From contig JBBBDQ010001688.1 in NCBI GenBank assembly GCA_037127315.1, positions 2,698,501 through 2,762,500 of the forward strand: a stretch of 64,000 nucleotides of DNA, written 5' to 3'. Position numbers and translations under genes: made by a program. The notes below the pieces were generated by a model. The model saw only the letters and a list, made by a program, of their open reading frames with translations. It was not told the DNA's origin and did not search any database. Of the stretch, positions 22,290 to 33,390 are shown piece after piece (positions within the stretch are counted from its first letter, which is position 1; each line of letters opens with the position of its first letter). The stretch comes from Ascarosepion bandense (Eukaryota; Mollusca; Cephalopoda; Sepiida; Sepiidae).

Positions 22290-24374
22290 TTGCTTTTGGC
22301 TCCTTTCTTCTAATTTTTATTGACGACCTTGGTCTTTCTTCATCCTCTTCTTTGTCGGTTTTTCTTCTCCACTTATGTCCATTTCTTGTTCATTCTTATC
22401 ACTGTAGTTTTCTCTTTCTTCTTGCTCATGTATTTCTGTTCTCTGCTCTGCCTCCTCGCTGTAGTTGCCTCCCTCCTCCCAACTTTGGTCTTCCATCTTC
22501 ACATCCTTTTTCTAAATTTATCTTCATAAACCAAAATATATTGTCCCTTCTTCTCGGTCAAAGTTGTATTATTGCCTTTCTACAAAAGGAAGTTCACTTC
22601 TTCAGGATTTGTACTTTTGTCTTTCTTGTACCATACTCTCCTTGTGATGAAAGACATGTTTATAGAGGCTCTGTTTACCCAAGAAGGCCGATGAGTTCAA
22701 CTTTCTCTCCACATGTGGTATCAATCTATAATTGAGGAGTATTTTAGCTAGAAGCAACTCAGTGTTTTCAGTGATGGGCGAGAATGCTTTCAATGTCATT
22801 TTAATTGTTTGTAATATCCGCTGTGATTCCGTTGAACTGAGGATGGCACAGAGGAATTTTATATGGCAAACAGCCCATCTGCCTCAATGATGTACACAAA
22901 TTTCCATCTGAAATTTCAGGAGCATTATCTGACACTAACGTTTGTGGTACACCATTTTTTGCAAAACCTGTTTGACTGGACGCTCTCCACCCAGAGTATG
23001 CATCCACCATTATGAGAAATGTTCCTGCTACTGACGTGTGTCGTCCATATGTACTCTAAACAATGGTTGCGTTTCTTTAGGCTATGAATGAAGCTCTGTT
23101 TGCCTGCATCTTCTAATTACGTTGCATTTTAGACATTTATTAATAAATTCTTCAATTCTTGTATTTATAATCTTCTGCATGTCGCCATGGCGTCACAATC
23201 CACGTCATTGTCTACCCTTCTCAATATGTCTGTTTTTGATGTCTGCGGAGCTACTATCACTTCAACATTGAATAAAAATTCCATTTTCAACTGTTAACTT
23301 ATGTCGTATCTCCTTAAATAGCCACACCGCTATTGAACATATGTTCCACTTATTATTCCTTAATCTTTCGATTATTTTGCACAATACAGGATCTTGCTCA
23401 GTATCATTTTTTAACCTGTTGAACAGAAGTACGTCCATCTCTACCCACTGAATTATTCTGTCATCCTGAGTCCTATGTTCGGCAGTTTCTTTTACAGACC
23501 GTAATCTCGACAAAACATCTACATGATGAATGGTATTTCCCTTAACATATCAGTCGGTCAGTTAAGTGTTATACGTGATACACACTTGAGCAATCATGTC
23601 TTAAGAGAGACATGACTGACTGGGCAGAAGATTATCCTGCAGTAGGTCGCCATGACTTTCTACTGTAGACTGGTTGCCAACCAAGGCTACAGAATACAAT
23701 ATGTCCTGTTATTTAACTCATAAATAGAGGGAAGAGACGGATTAATACCTTTCCCAAGGGTATTTGCATGGGAGTGAATGCAAGGGATTCAACAGGAATT
23801 CGAACTCAGCTCCAACATATACAATGTCGAAATCAAATGCCATGATTTTAATGAGCCAGCATAAAATTCTCGAAGACGTAATCTTCGGCAACTCCTCCCT
23901 TAGGTTAAAAATAAATTCCAATAACTAGTGGTCCGACTTTAGTAGAAATTTTTTACCCAGTAAAAACTTCTGTGCCCTCTCTATACTCCAAACAACCACT
24001 AGGGCCTCTTTTTCAATGTTTAAGTATTTTATCACTGCTGTTGTTAATCTCCTAGTTAAATGCATTATTATTAGATGATCTTCCTGTGATAGGATAGCAG
24101 CAATCAGTTTCTCACTTGCTTCCATGGTTAACATTATCTCTTTCTTAGGATCAAACACTCTTGTTAGAAGTTTCTTTTTCATAATTGCTTTTAGTCTAAC
24201 TAAAGCATTATTTCGTCTTTGTGTTGATTCACACTTTGTGTTCTTTTTACGTAACTCTGACAATGGTTCAATTAGTTCACTATATTTCGGGATGTATCTA
24301 TTGTAAAAATTTATCAAACCTAAAAAGGATTCCAGTTCCTTTTTATTGGTTGGAATTAATACCTCCATAATCAT
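22290..24374 (-). pseudogene. Gypsy-type LTR retrotransposon pol (RT end, RNase H, integrase), broken
   Basis: Read on the minus strand from right to left: the RT thumb/RNase H segment KKELESFLGLINFYNRYIP and EKEALVVVWSIERAQKFLLG (23925-24374), the end of RNase H near 23820 and its continuation near 23540, a spacer domain at 23262-23513, the integrase core with VDAYSGW and FAKNGVPQTLVSDNAPE (22801-23010), and the integrase C-terminal part with LAKILLNYRLIPHV (22602-22799). An acidic tail follows at 22317-22502. Such elements copy RNA to DNA in particles and integrate it. Stops and frameshifts break every domain, a SINE sits inside RNase H, and no gag or LTR was found. Confidence 0.85.
23551..23813 (-). 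mobile_element. SINE inserted in the Gypsy RNase H region, with target duplication
   Basis: A 263-bp SINE in minus orientation, tail first (CAGTCGGTCAGTTAAG) and ending in a tRNA-like box B read in reverse (GAATTCGAACTCAGC). It is flanked by AACATAT at 23544-23550 and 23814-23820. The host protein reads ...IVYV on one side and YVKGNTIHHV on the other, so the insertion point is certain. The 5' part of the tRNA-like head with box A is missing. Confidence 0.9.
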
Positions 24375-24379
24375 TTTTA

Positions 24380-25310
24380 TGCTTAGCTAGTGCCATCTCT
24401 AGAGAATTCCCCTACCTCCACCCGGGATAGACTATCATTAAATGTCTACACTTTGTTAGCCTTAGCTAAGGTGAGTCCACAGCTATAGTCAGTGGTGAAA
24501 GACTTAATGCTATCTTTAAGCTTCTCCCACTACCTATTCCTAATAACCACGCCCACTAATTCCTGCTGCACTAGTTTAGTTAGCTCTTACCTAAAGTCCA
24601 GCTTGTACAATAAAGACACGTTGAAATTCCTGTGTCCAGCCAATCTAGACCTATGATCTAACACTATCTGGGCACAAATGCGTTTGTGGTCCAAATAGCT
24701 TAACCAGTTGAATGTGGGACAATCTAGCAAATCTAGATCGACCCTTCTCACTAACATTCTGTCCAAGTAGCTAGCCACCTGGGTAGGTGGCCACTTAAGT
24801 GCCCACGTCCATGGCATCCCTTCGCCCCAGGGTCATCGACTCAGTATCTATTGACCAAACTCGCTGATCAGCTCAACTAGGCTACAATTGCCCAATCTCC
24901 AGCTAGCTCCTTGCCCCTATCTAGCTTGGGGTCCAGAATGGCATTCCAGTCCCCCACTAAGACTAGACGTGAAGAATCCACCAAGAATGCTCCTCTCAGC
25001 CGTTGGATGCATAAATCGATAACAAACTGAAATGAACTATGATTCACGGCAATATCATCCATGATCAACCGGCCCCCCTGCGTTGACATGGACAAGGTCA
25101 ACCCTTGCACCCAGGATATGTTTAAGGAAACACCTCTAGCCTGTTGGTCCCCATATGCTGAATAGAAAATAAAGTTGCTAGACAGCACACAAACATCAAC
25201 TTCGTAAACAAAGTGTCTCCTGGATCGCAGCCACATCTATCCCAAAGCAGAACTGGTAGCTTTCCCCGATCTCTCAGGCCCCTCGCATTCAAGCTGGCTA
25301 GCACTGCTAA
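24380..25310 (-). pseudogene. Tx1-like LINE ORF2 fragment: AP endonuclease domain
   Basis: Minus-strand pieces of an apurinic-type endonuclease in order: LASLNARGLRDRGK (start motif with Asn, about 25300), VCVLSSNFIFYSAYGDQQAR, then LVLVGDWNAILDPKLDRG (the conserved Gly-Asp-x-Asn), then WTWALKWPPTQVASYLDRM with Asp-Arg, and INLDHRS-type VLDHRSRL. In intact LINEs this enzyme nicks the target site. Frameshifts break it and the element stops before the RT domain. It belongs to the same family as 47886-52985. Confidence 0.75.
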
Positions 25311-25389
25311 TCTTGGTTGAGTCGCTTACTATAATAAGCAGCAAACGAGTTAATAGTTGACTTAAGGTGAGTGAGTCTATTCTCCTATT

Positions 25390-25780
25390 AGTAGTGCCTT
25401 TATTTTGTTTATGCATGTCTTTTTTTATTTGTTGTGCTCAGTTTCTCTATTTTGGTGCAGTTGTCATTGAACCATCTTTCTTTAGCCTGTCTGCTCTTTA
25501 TTTTCTTGTGTAGTTTCTTGTATTCTGTTCCATAGCTTGTCATTGTTTTCTGTCTCTTTTGCATCATGTCAAGAATCTCTTCAGTGATCTACTCATTTTT
25601 CTTCCGACATGCTTTTTTCTTTAGGATGATGATGTTTGCTGATCTCACTAGAGCTACTTTTAGTGCATCTCATTTTGAGCTTCATTTCCAATTTCTCTTT
25701 TGTATTTCATTTTCACACTCCCTGTATACATTTCTTGTAGGTTTACGTCATTCACAAATCTATTGTATTGCAGTCTTAGG
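25390..25780 (-). mobile_element. RTE-type LINE fragment
   Basis: On the minus strand a segment about KRQKTMTSYGTEYKKLHKKI and RQAKERWFNDNCTKIEKL resembles the linker between endonuclease and reverse transcriptase in RTE-type LINEs. Strongly mutated, with no catalytic motif, so the assignment is moderate. A TA repeat at 25781-25802 bounds it on the right. Confidence 0.45.
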
Positions 25781-28009
25781 GTTATATATATATATATATA
25801 TATTAAACTAAATCTAAAGATGAGCCAAACACTGACCGCGGTTTCATGCAACGGGTCGTGCCCTGACAACTTCAACCCGACCAAATTTCACAATCTTCTT
25901 CATAAAAATTGATGCAAATATAAAACTGTTTCTTCTTTGCTGCCCCCATCAGTAACAACAGCAATCTGAATCAAATGACTGTCAAAAGCGATACACAGCA
26001 TCCAGAGTGTAAATAAAAGATAATCATGTATTTTGTTTCTCTTTCTTTTAAACAAGGCATTAACATACTGTGGGTGGAGGAGGTTCTTTGGTCTGATTTG
26101 TCTGGACCCGCACATACAGAAAGGACAGGCATACTAGATGAACTAGTCAGACAGCCAGCCAGCAAGCCAGAAGACTGGTCCTTTTCCCTAGACAGTCAAA
26201 ATCAAAACCCTTTACTACTGAAAAATCATACCTGTTCCCACCTGTTGACTTGTTATCACTTCTACTCTACTGAAAGCTGTCTTCCCTCCAATTTTTTCTG
26301 CAGGAGCTAACCATTTCTGACCCTGGCCAGACAAAACAAAAATCTCTAAATCTAAATGTCTTCTTTGTGCACCTATTTGACATTCAAAATAATCGCCATT
26401 TTATCAAATTTTCAACATCTGCATTGCTCAGCGTAAATACACTTCATGTCAAAAATCTACACCAACTAAAATATGATAGTAATGAATATTTAACATATGT
26501 ACTTATATACTTCAAGAGTGGTTGGCAAGTTTAAAGATTATTAGCCTTTAATACTATATTTGTTGTTTGTATAAAACATTAGTCATTGGTTGTACCTTGT
26601 TTTAGTCCTTTGTTTTTTTTGTCTTAAAGTTTTGCTTTAATGAAATAAGATCAATGAACTGGTTTAATTTCTTTTAATCATTTCGGTATTACTAACATAT
26701 ATTTTGTTACCCACTCTTTTGTTTTAATATGATTTTAATATGTTTATTTTTATTGTCATGATAGCATTTTGCATGTGAAAAAAATGAAACTTAAATCACA
26801 AATATTAAATAATGAGTGGAAAACTCCATTTTTCCACTCGCATCTTATTTTTGAATCTACAAAAAGCAGAGGATTTGTTTTTCGAAAGGAAAATATGTTG
26901 ATATTATTTTTCTCATTAAATGAATAAAGATAATTAAGAGAATATTAACTTAATCACATTGTTAATAACTAACACCATTGATTTATGAAACCGAGAGAAT
27001 TCTAACTAAACTTGTTATCTTGACTAATTGTGTGGGGTGCACAAAGGAAAATATTATGGAAGCTTTTGCCAATTTTGTATTATGTGCTATTATTATTTTT
27101 TATAACATATTAAATATAAATTATTTGAATTTCACACAGTAGCTTTATATATATATATATATATATATACTTACTTAGCTTGATGTTATTCTCAGTATCT
27201 CAAATGTAGAGTTTCATAGATGAACTCTCCAGCAATTGATCCACCACCTCATCAGGAGATACCAGTAATTGACTATTTTCTCACTTTTTCACCACTTTTA
27301 TATAGAGTCAAAAAAATAACTTATGAACATTTTCATTGGTGCAATTGTTTTTTGTCATTTTTCTTGTCTCCAAATTGGTTTTATACCTTTTTCTCCCTTT
27401 TTCAACTTTGAGTCTCAGAGACAAACGTAGCAAACCTGGTATCCAGTTTGGCAGAAAGTTTTCTTCTTGGAAAACCTAGTAGAATGATTTCTTGTCTTTT
27501 TTTGCTATTTAACCTATAGAATGGGATAAAAAATGTTGATTCATTTTTTTTGGCCTAATAGTAAAGTTCAAATTAAATGCAAACTGATTAATCTGAAATT
27601 TTGAAATGGATTCACAAAAACAATCAACTACAAAATCACTATTTCACTTCCACCTTATTTGCTACAATATGACCATTATAAGGCTATCAATGAGCCATAA
27701 AATTATGCTGAAAACTAGAAAAAAAATCTGTGATAGAATGTGACATAAAATTGTTTTTTGTGAAGGTAACTCTCTAGGAGTCAACGACCAGCTAATTAGT
27801 TTGTTTGTTCCTGTTTAATGGCCTATCAACATCTAAAGGGTCATTTAAGGCTGGAAGCGTATTTGTATTTTAAATGACAGTTATTCCCTGGAAACAGGCT
27901 TATTCAGAACACAGCACGCTATTTTACCCATAGCTAGGAGGAAATGTAGTAGTTTATGTTGACGCTATATAATAAAGTTAAATTTTATTAAATAGGTCAA
28001 TTTTCCGAA

Positions 28010-30334
28010 GGAAGGCTAGTATTTTGTCAATGTTGATGTTTTCAAATAAAGATTTTAAGTTCTGTAATTTATAAAACTGTTGACGAATTTTTGCCAGGTC
28101 TGTACAATTATTTAGTACATGTCTTATGCTATTATTCATCTGGCATTTAGAGCATTTGGGCGGATCTACTCCTCTTAACAGCCAGGAGTGGGTAAAAAAG
28201 GTGTGTCCTATCCTAATTCAAGACAGTATTACCTCTTCCCTTCTAGATTTCCTTAATGCACCTCTTCACTCTCCCAAATTTGGTTTAATTTGGAAGAGTT
28301 TGTTGTTCTGACAGGTCGACCAACGTTTTTGCCATTTGAGTTGAATATATCATTTTATTGCAGGCCTTTGATCTGTGAATGGGACCTTCATATTGAAGAT
28401 ATCCTCTCTCAGAGACTCCTTTGCAGCCATGTCCGCTTTCGTGTTACCACGAATGCCAATGTGGCTGGGGATCCAACAAAAGACAATATTCTTGGTTTTG
28501 TTCATCACGTTTAATCGATTTAAAAGTTTAATGATAATCGGGTTATTAAGATTCTTGTTGTGGATGGACAATAGTACAGAGAGTGAATCAGAGAATATAA
28601 CGAAGCTGTCACTTACATTGTCAGTGATTAGATCAAGTGCCAGCTCAACAGCTGTGGCTTCAACACTAAAAATTGATGCTCCATCGGGTAGTCTTATTTT
28701 TTGTGACGTTATCTAGTAGGGCACAACATCCACATTTCTCACCTTCTTTCGATCCATCTGTGTATACATGTTTATAGGAAAAGAAACTATCGACAATCTT
28801 GTTCAGTTCTTCATAGAAATCAGTAGGGTTGGTCTTTGATTTAGGGAATTTGGTAAGATTTAGCAATACTGTTGGTTGGATGATTTTTCATGGAGGGCTT
28901 TCTGAAAGGAGTGATTCGTGAATTCGTTCCAAGTTTATATTGGATTCTCTGATGATTTCTTTCATCCTTAGGCCAAATGTATTAATTGTTTTCTTTTTCC
29001 TATCATAGAGAGGGTGATATAATGGGTTTACAATACTGTCATAGGCAGGATTGGATGGGCAAGAGAGGATTTTGGTCAAATATTGTAAAGCTAGTTTGTT
29101 GTGGCGAATTGATAATGGTAGTTCATTGGCTTCTTACAGATAAAATACTCCCCTATGGGACTCCCATTTCCTGTTCCTTGGGGTCTGAGAGGCATGCTCC
29201 TACATGGACATTAAATAATCTATTGTTTAAAAAATTATTGATGAAAATAGGTAGTCTTCCCATCAATCCAGCTTCTTTGAGATTTTTCATGATACCATAT
29301 CTCCATGTGGTATCGTATGCCTTTTCCAAGTCAAAGAAAATAGCAGTAATATGTTTTTTTGGATAAAGGCCTTCCTAATAAAAGTTTCCAGTCTTATTAA
29401 ATGATCCATAGTACTCCGCTGTTTTCGGAAACTACATTGAAGATTGGTCATTGTTTTATTGATTTAAAAAAACCAAGCTAATCTGTTATTTACCATTCTT
29501 TCAAGAGTCTTACATTCACAGCTTGTTAGTGCTATGGGGTGGTGATTGGAGGGGTCAGATGCATCTTTTCCTGGTTTTACTACAGGAATGACTATGGCTT
29601 GTTTCCATATGGCAGGTATATTAGCACTGATCCAGATGTCATTAAAAATAGTAAATACTTCAATGATTGATCAGGTAGTTGTTTTAAAAACTCATACGAT
29701 ATCTCGTCTGGTTCCTCAGCTGTGTTATTAGCCTTCTTTAATGAATCCTTTAGTTCATTAATAGAAAAAGGTTTATTATACTCTTCTTCATTATTACTTT
29801 TAAAGTTCAGCTTGATTTTTTCTGATTCCTGTTTAATAGTCTGGAATTTTTTACTATGATTTTTGGATGATGAGTTATTTGCAAGAGAGTCTGCAAGCAG
29901 GTTGGCCATGTCCTTTTTGGGGGTTATTTTGTTGTTTATACAGAGGTGCTTGAGGGGGAACTGATGTTTTTCCCCAAAATTTTCCGCGCCATATTCCATA
30001 TGCTTTTACTTTTGGTGTTATTAATTTTGGAAACAAAGCTCTTCCATGACTCCTGTTTGGCTTCTTTTATTATTCGGCGTGCTATAGGTCTGCATATTTT
30101 AAAATAGTTTAAATTCTGAGCAGTGGATCGGTGGTTGAATTTTCTTAATGCAGCACACCGTAGCCTGATAGCCTTTTTACAATCGTCATTAAACCAAAGC
30201 CGGTTATACTTAGTTGATGAAGTTGTTTTAGGGATACATTCCTCAGCTATAGAAATAATAGTATCTGTAAAATGAGTGATTGGGTCTTTCTCTTGATAGC
30301 GTTGATCTCTTTTCCTTTTTTCCAAATTATACAT
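28010..30334 (-). pseudogene. I-like LINE ORF2: RT, RNase H and C-terminal finger
   Basis: From right to left: TTSSTKYNRLWFNDDCKKAI (30100-30230, the linker before RT), FSINELKDSLKKANNTAEEP and DEISYEFLKQLPDQSLKYLL (RT fingers), RT palm pieces in other frames near 29550-29330 (SNHHPIALTSC-like), then RNase H with VYTDGSKEGEKCGCCALL (28700-28760, catalytic Asp) and IVFCWIPSHIGIRGNTKADM (28430-28500, catalytic Asp). The final part near 28130-28160 reads PPKCSKCQMNNSIRHVLNNC, a C-x2-C-x8-H-x4-C finger. Several frameshifts. Confidence 0.8.
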
Positions 30335-31000
30335 TGTTTGGAGTCTGATGGGTGATCTTCAAGACAACACATTTTGCTTTTCTGTGACATTCTTGCCCAT
30401 GGTGGTCAGAATATCTTTCTCCAAATCTTCTGCATGTTGGAAGTCTCGTGCACCTGTCCTTATGGTGTCCAAAAAGTTGACAATTGAAGCACCGTAGAGG
30501 GCTTGGAATGTACTGGTTGACCTTTTCAATTGTAAATCCTATTTTTAATTTCTTCGGGGCTTTGGGGAGGTTGAAAGTGAATATATATGTGTTTGTTTCG
30601 ATGACATCTGTTCCTTTTCTAATTTGTATACGTCGTACATCTATTACACCTTGTGTTTTTAGCTGAGTTTTAATTTCTTCGATAGTGCAGAGTGAAAGCT
30701 TCTGACTACACCTCTAGATTTGTTCAACGTGTTGTGTGGATATGCTTTTATCTTTATTTCAGAAAAGGTTTTCATTTTAGAAGTGAAATATGATTTTTTT
30801 TTCTACTTGGACAAGTAGCGTACCATTAAGTTTCTTTACCATCTTTGGTACTATAACACCAGAAAGTACTTTTTCAATAACAAATGTGGATATCTTTGTT
30901 AATTGTTTTTCTTCTAACGACTCCAAAACAATAAACTGAGGAAATTGTTTTGTAATAATAGAAAGCGGGTAGTAGTTTTCTTATATATAACTTTCCATGG
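30330..31000 (-). pseudogene. I-like LINE ORF1 (gag-like, CCHC zinc knuckles)
   Basis: Minus-strand pieces QFPQFIVLESLEEKQLTKIS and FVIEKVLSGVIVPKMVKKLN (N-terminal domain), NTYIFTFNLPKAPKKLKIGF (middle), and CFNCQLFGHHKDRC (about 30480), a perfect C-x2-C-x4-H-x4-C knuckle, followed by a second CCHC-like group ending HHGQECHRKAKC. This is the RNA-binding protein of the element. Stops and frameshifts break it. Confidence 0.75.
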
Positions 31001-31361
31001 TCTGGTAGTTTTTTGTTTTTTTTTGTGGGGAGGGAATATGTATGGTAGGATACATCAGTCTTGATAGAAAATGTTTTTGGAGGGTATGTTTGGGAGTAGA
31101 TGTTAGGGCTTGACCTGACCAGCCGAAGTGATATGTTGCAGGACCATGACCTCTTTGCACCTGGGCCATGGCCTGCTCAATCACCAGGATCCCGTCCCCA
31201 GACAACACAGGTTGCCACCCACGGCCAACAGGTGGCCCCATTGAGGGACTTTTACTCTCTGCAGGGGGGCAGTTGTCGTATTCTGATGCCCCGCCAACAG
31301 GGCGACAGCTAATTAGAGATGGTGTCTTGATATTCAGGAATGCAGTTATTCACTAGAACAT

Positions 31362-31510
31362 GTAATGAGAAAGGAAGGCTTGGAGAATCTGATATTCACA
31401 GGATGGGTAGAGAGAAAGAAAGACAGAGAAAAACAGCGCATGTCATATTTGATGGGCTTATGTAAAGGAATGAAAAAACAGGGTTTGGGAGAATAACAGA
31501 CAAAATGTAT
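31362..31510 (+). mobile_element. RTE-type LINE 3' coding end
   Basis: The plus strand reads VMRKEGLENLIFTGWVERKK and then QRMSYLMGLCKGMKKQGLGE, the characteristic C-terminus of RTE-type LINE ORF2 proteins, ending in a stop at about 31495. It abuts the 5' end of the I-like LINE. Confidence 0.55.
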
Positions 31511-31984
31511 TAAGAGCTACAACAATGGACAACACAAATTGGTTTTTCTACTCAGATAAAAATTAATACAGTTTTGGGAAAATATAATCTTAATGAATGT
31601 GTGGCAATTTTCTTCTTATTAATTTGTGATCTGTGAGAGACTACACTTTTTAAATTTAAAAAAGGTACTTACATTAAATAAAGTAGTAAAAATTGAATAC
31701 AAAAAAAAAAGATATATCCAGAATGTCATATTTCAGATGTCATTTTTGTATATTGCAATGTATTTAATTTAAAGAAATTGTGGCAAAATTATACTGAAGA
31801 TATAAGGAAAAACATGATACAATAATACTGAACATAAAATCTTTTTTAAAACTAAAAGAAACATTTTGCATTCAGAAAATGCGTGAAAATTTCAAAGAAA
31901 TACTCCAGTTAAAAGGAATTTTTACAATTTGTTTCTAATAAAATTTTCAGTGATTTAAAAGGCAACATTTGAAAATACATCAAC
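31511..31984. other. AT-rich spacer
   Basis: Low-complexity AT-rich DNA downstream (on the minus strand) of the exon candidate at 31985-32242. No feature recognised and no clear polyadenylation signal identified. Confidence 0.5.
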
Positions 31985-32242
31985 TCAAATAAACAAAGGA
32001 AGATGAAATAAATAAATGGACTGACTATTATTAGTCATTATTACACAATCAATAAAATAATTTAATTCATAGATAGTTTCATAGGGCTGAGTGTTGCCAT
32101 AAGCCTTAGAATCAATTGAGATTTCTATAAGTGAGTCGAGCAGCCTTGATGGCCATTCCTCAATCCATTGACCTTTCTCAGCCTCACAGACTGTTACATC
32201 GTGAATTAGTAATGAAGCTATTCTCTCTGCGGGTGGCTTGTC
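31985..32242 (-). CDS. Unrecognised gene, probable terminal or internal exon
   Basis: A minus-strand open segment beginning after a TTATTATTAAAG acceptor and running 85 codons to TGA. It begins DKPPAERIASLLIHD and continues GQWIEEWPSRLLDSLIEISI, then AYGNTQPYETIYELNYFIDC. The amphipathic leucine/isoleucine pattern suggests helical repeats of a HEAT/ARM kind, but I do not recognise the family. Codon choice and composition stand out from the AT-rich surroundings. An alternative end at a weak T|GTAATA donor after YFIDC would make it internal. It may belong to the same gene as 36179-36388 (same strand, 4 kb away), but no linking exon was found. Confidence 0.45.
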   Translation of the reverse strand, partial: DKPPAERIASLLIHDVTVCEAEKGQWIEEWPSRLLDSLIEISIDSKAYGNTQPYETIYELNYFIDCVIMTNNSQSIYLFHLPLFI

Positions 32243-33247
32243 CTTTAATAATAAAATAAATTATTTTATTGGTGAGAGAAATGATAATATTAAATCATGT
32301 TTTCTTACTTTTTAGTCTATTATTAATTCATTTATTTAGTCTTGAATAATAATTTAAAAAATAGTTAATTTAGATACTAGTAGTTATTTGTCAGCTTTTT
32401 CTTTTCAAAACCGAGAAAATTTAGAAGTATTCTCCTGCATTTCAATTTTCAATATTTAAAATGAGAAAAGAAATTAAAAGAAATACGTCTTTATTTTGAA
32501 ATCTTTATATTTTTTATTATGGAAAGTTTAGAAATATGTTTCTTTTAAGTTTTTTAACAAAAGTTTCTTACCACTTCACTTTAACGTTTTTGAATATTAT
32601 GAAAAATAATATAAATTTTGATATGTCAGAATAATGTTAGTTAAATGAATGACAAATTGGAAAAATTCAGTGGATTCCATTTTGTACACAAGAAAGACAT
32701 CACTGGACTAAAAAGTAAATACGCGTAGGAGGGGGAGATATAAAATGTTTTAATTATGTACCAAGAAGCGAGTTCATTTCTTACATAAAAGTTATACGGT
32801 TGTATTCAACATGAATAAAAAGATATATTTTAAGGTACTTAGCTTATGAGTTGAATGTTCTTTAAAATTCCCCACTTCCCATTAGAGGCTAATAATGTAT
32901 CAGTGTGAATTTGACACTGGTGTTATTCAGACAAATGAGAGACTGCTCTGCTCTCTCATCCTTTCTGCTTGATTCAACTTTCTCTGGCTATTACATCAAA
33001 ATGAATTTGACACTGGCTTGTTACTTTCTCTCAGTTTGTAATCCACTGCTTTTTTTTAATGGTCAAAATATATTTTCACATAGGCTTGTTTTGAAAATTT
33101 GTTTTAGTAGTCAAATGCAGGACTCCTTGGGTAATGTAAATCCTCTATTTTTTTTTTCAAAAGTTAGCCTTTTTTTAAAAATCTGCTTTGAATAGTCAAA
33201 TAAAAAATTCAATATAACTATATTATTTAATTAGATAAGCTTTTAAG

Positions 33248-33284
<37 letters not shown>

Positions 33285-33287
<3 letters not shown>

Positions 33288-33390
33288 TATTCATTGAAAA
33301 TGTTTTCTTCAGTCATATATATATATATATATATATGATATTACAAAGACATAGACTGAAGGAAAATAATTTTTCAATGAATAATGAATT
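33285..33390. repeat. Inverted repeat hairpin around a TA array
   Basis: ATTATTCATTGAAAATG...TTCAGTC at 33285-33315 is repeated as an imperfect inverted complement at 33354-33390 (GACTGAAGGAAAATA...CAATGAATAATGA), with a TA array between. Likely a small foldback element; family unknown. Confidence 0.6.

Larger units (their letters stand above)
16260..27500 (+). repeat. Segmental tandem duplication, unit 2 (expanded by insertions)
   Basis: The second copy of the block at 9361-15960. Shared order: the pre-exon intron (16270-16448), dead last exon, 3' flank to about 17440, a fragment at 20797-20910, 26490-27150, and 27350-27480. The two long gaps at 17460-20797 and 20930-26490 are filled by mobile elements, so those insertions came after the duplication. 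The segment at about 25.9-26.45 kb has no counterpart and no recognised content. Confidence 0.75.
27960..31325 (-). mobile_element. RNase H-bearing LINE (I-like), internally deleted
   Basis: One minus-strand element: a 5' leader (about 31325-31010, with a GC-rich stretch), ORF1 with zinc knuckles (30330-31000), then directly the region between endonuclease and RT, the RT domain, RNase H and a C-terminal zinc-finger-like segment near 28150. The apurinic endonuclease is absent: the zinc-knuckle region runs straight into the ORF2 part at about 30330. LINEs of this type move by copying their RNA at a nicked target; this copy could not nick DNA by itself. Confidence 0.8.

Noticed and set aside
22274..22735. 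A 153-codon plus-strand open frame, long for this window.
   Set aside because: It is antisense to the Gypsy integrase and acidic tail; its Phe/Leu/Ser-rich content is the shadow of Lys/Glu-rich codons.
22290..24374. Retroviral-type pol considered as an integrated animal virus.
   Set aside because: Domain order and sequence fit a Gypsy-type LTR retrotransposon; no envelope-like gene was seen.
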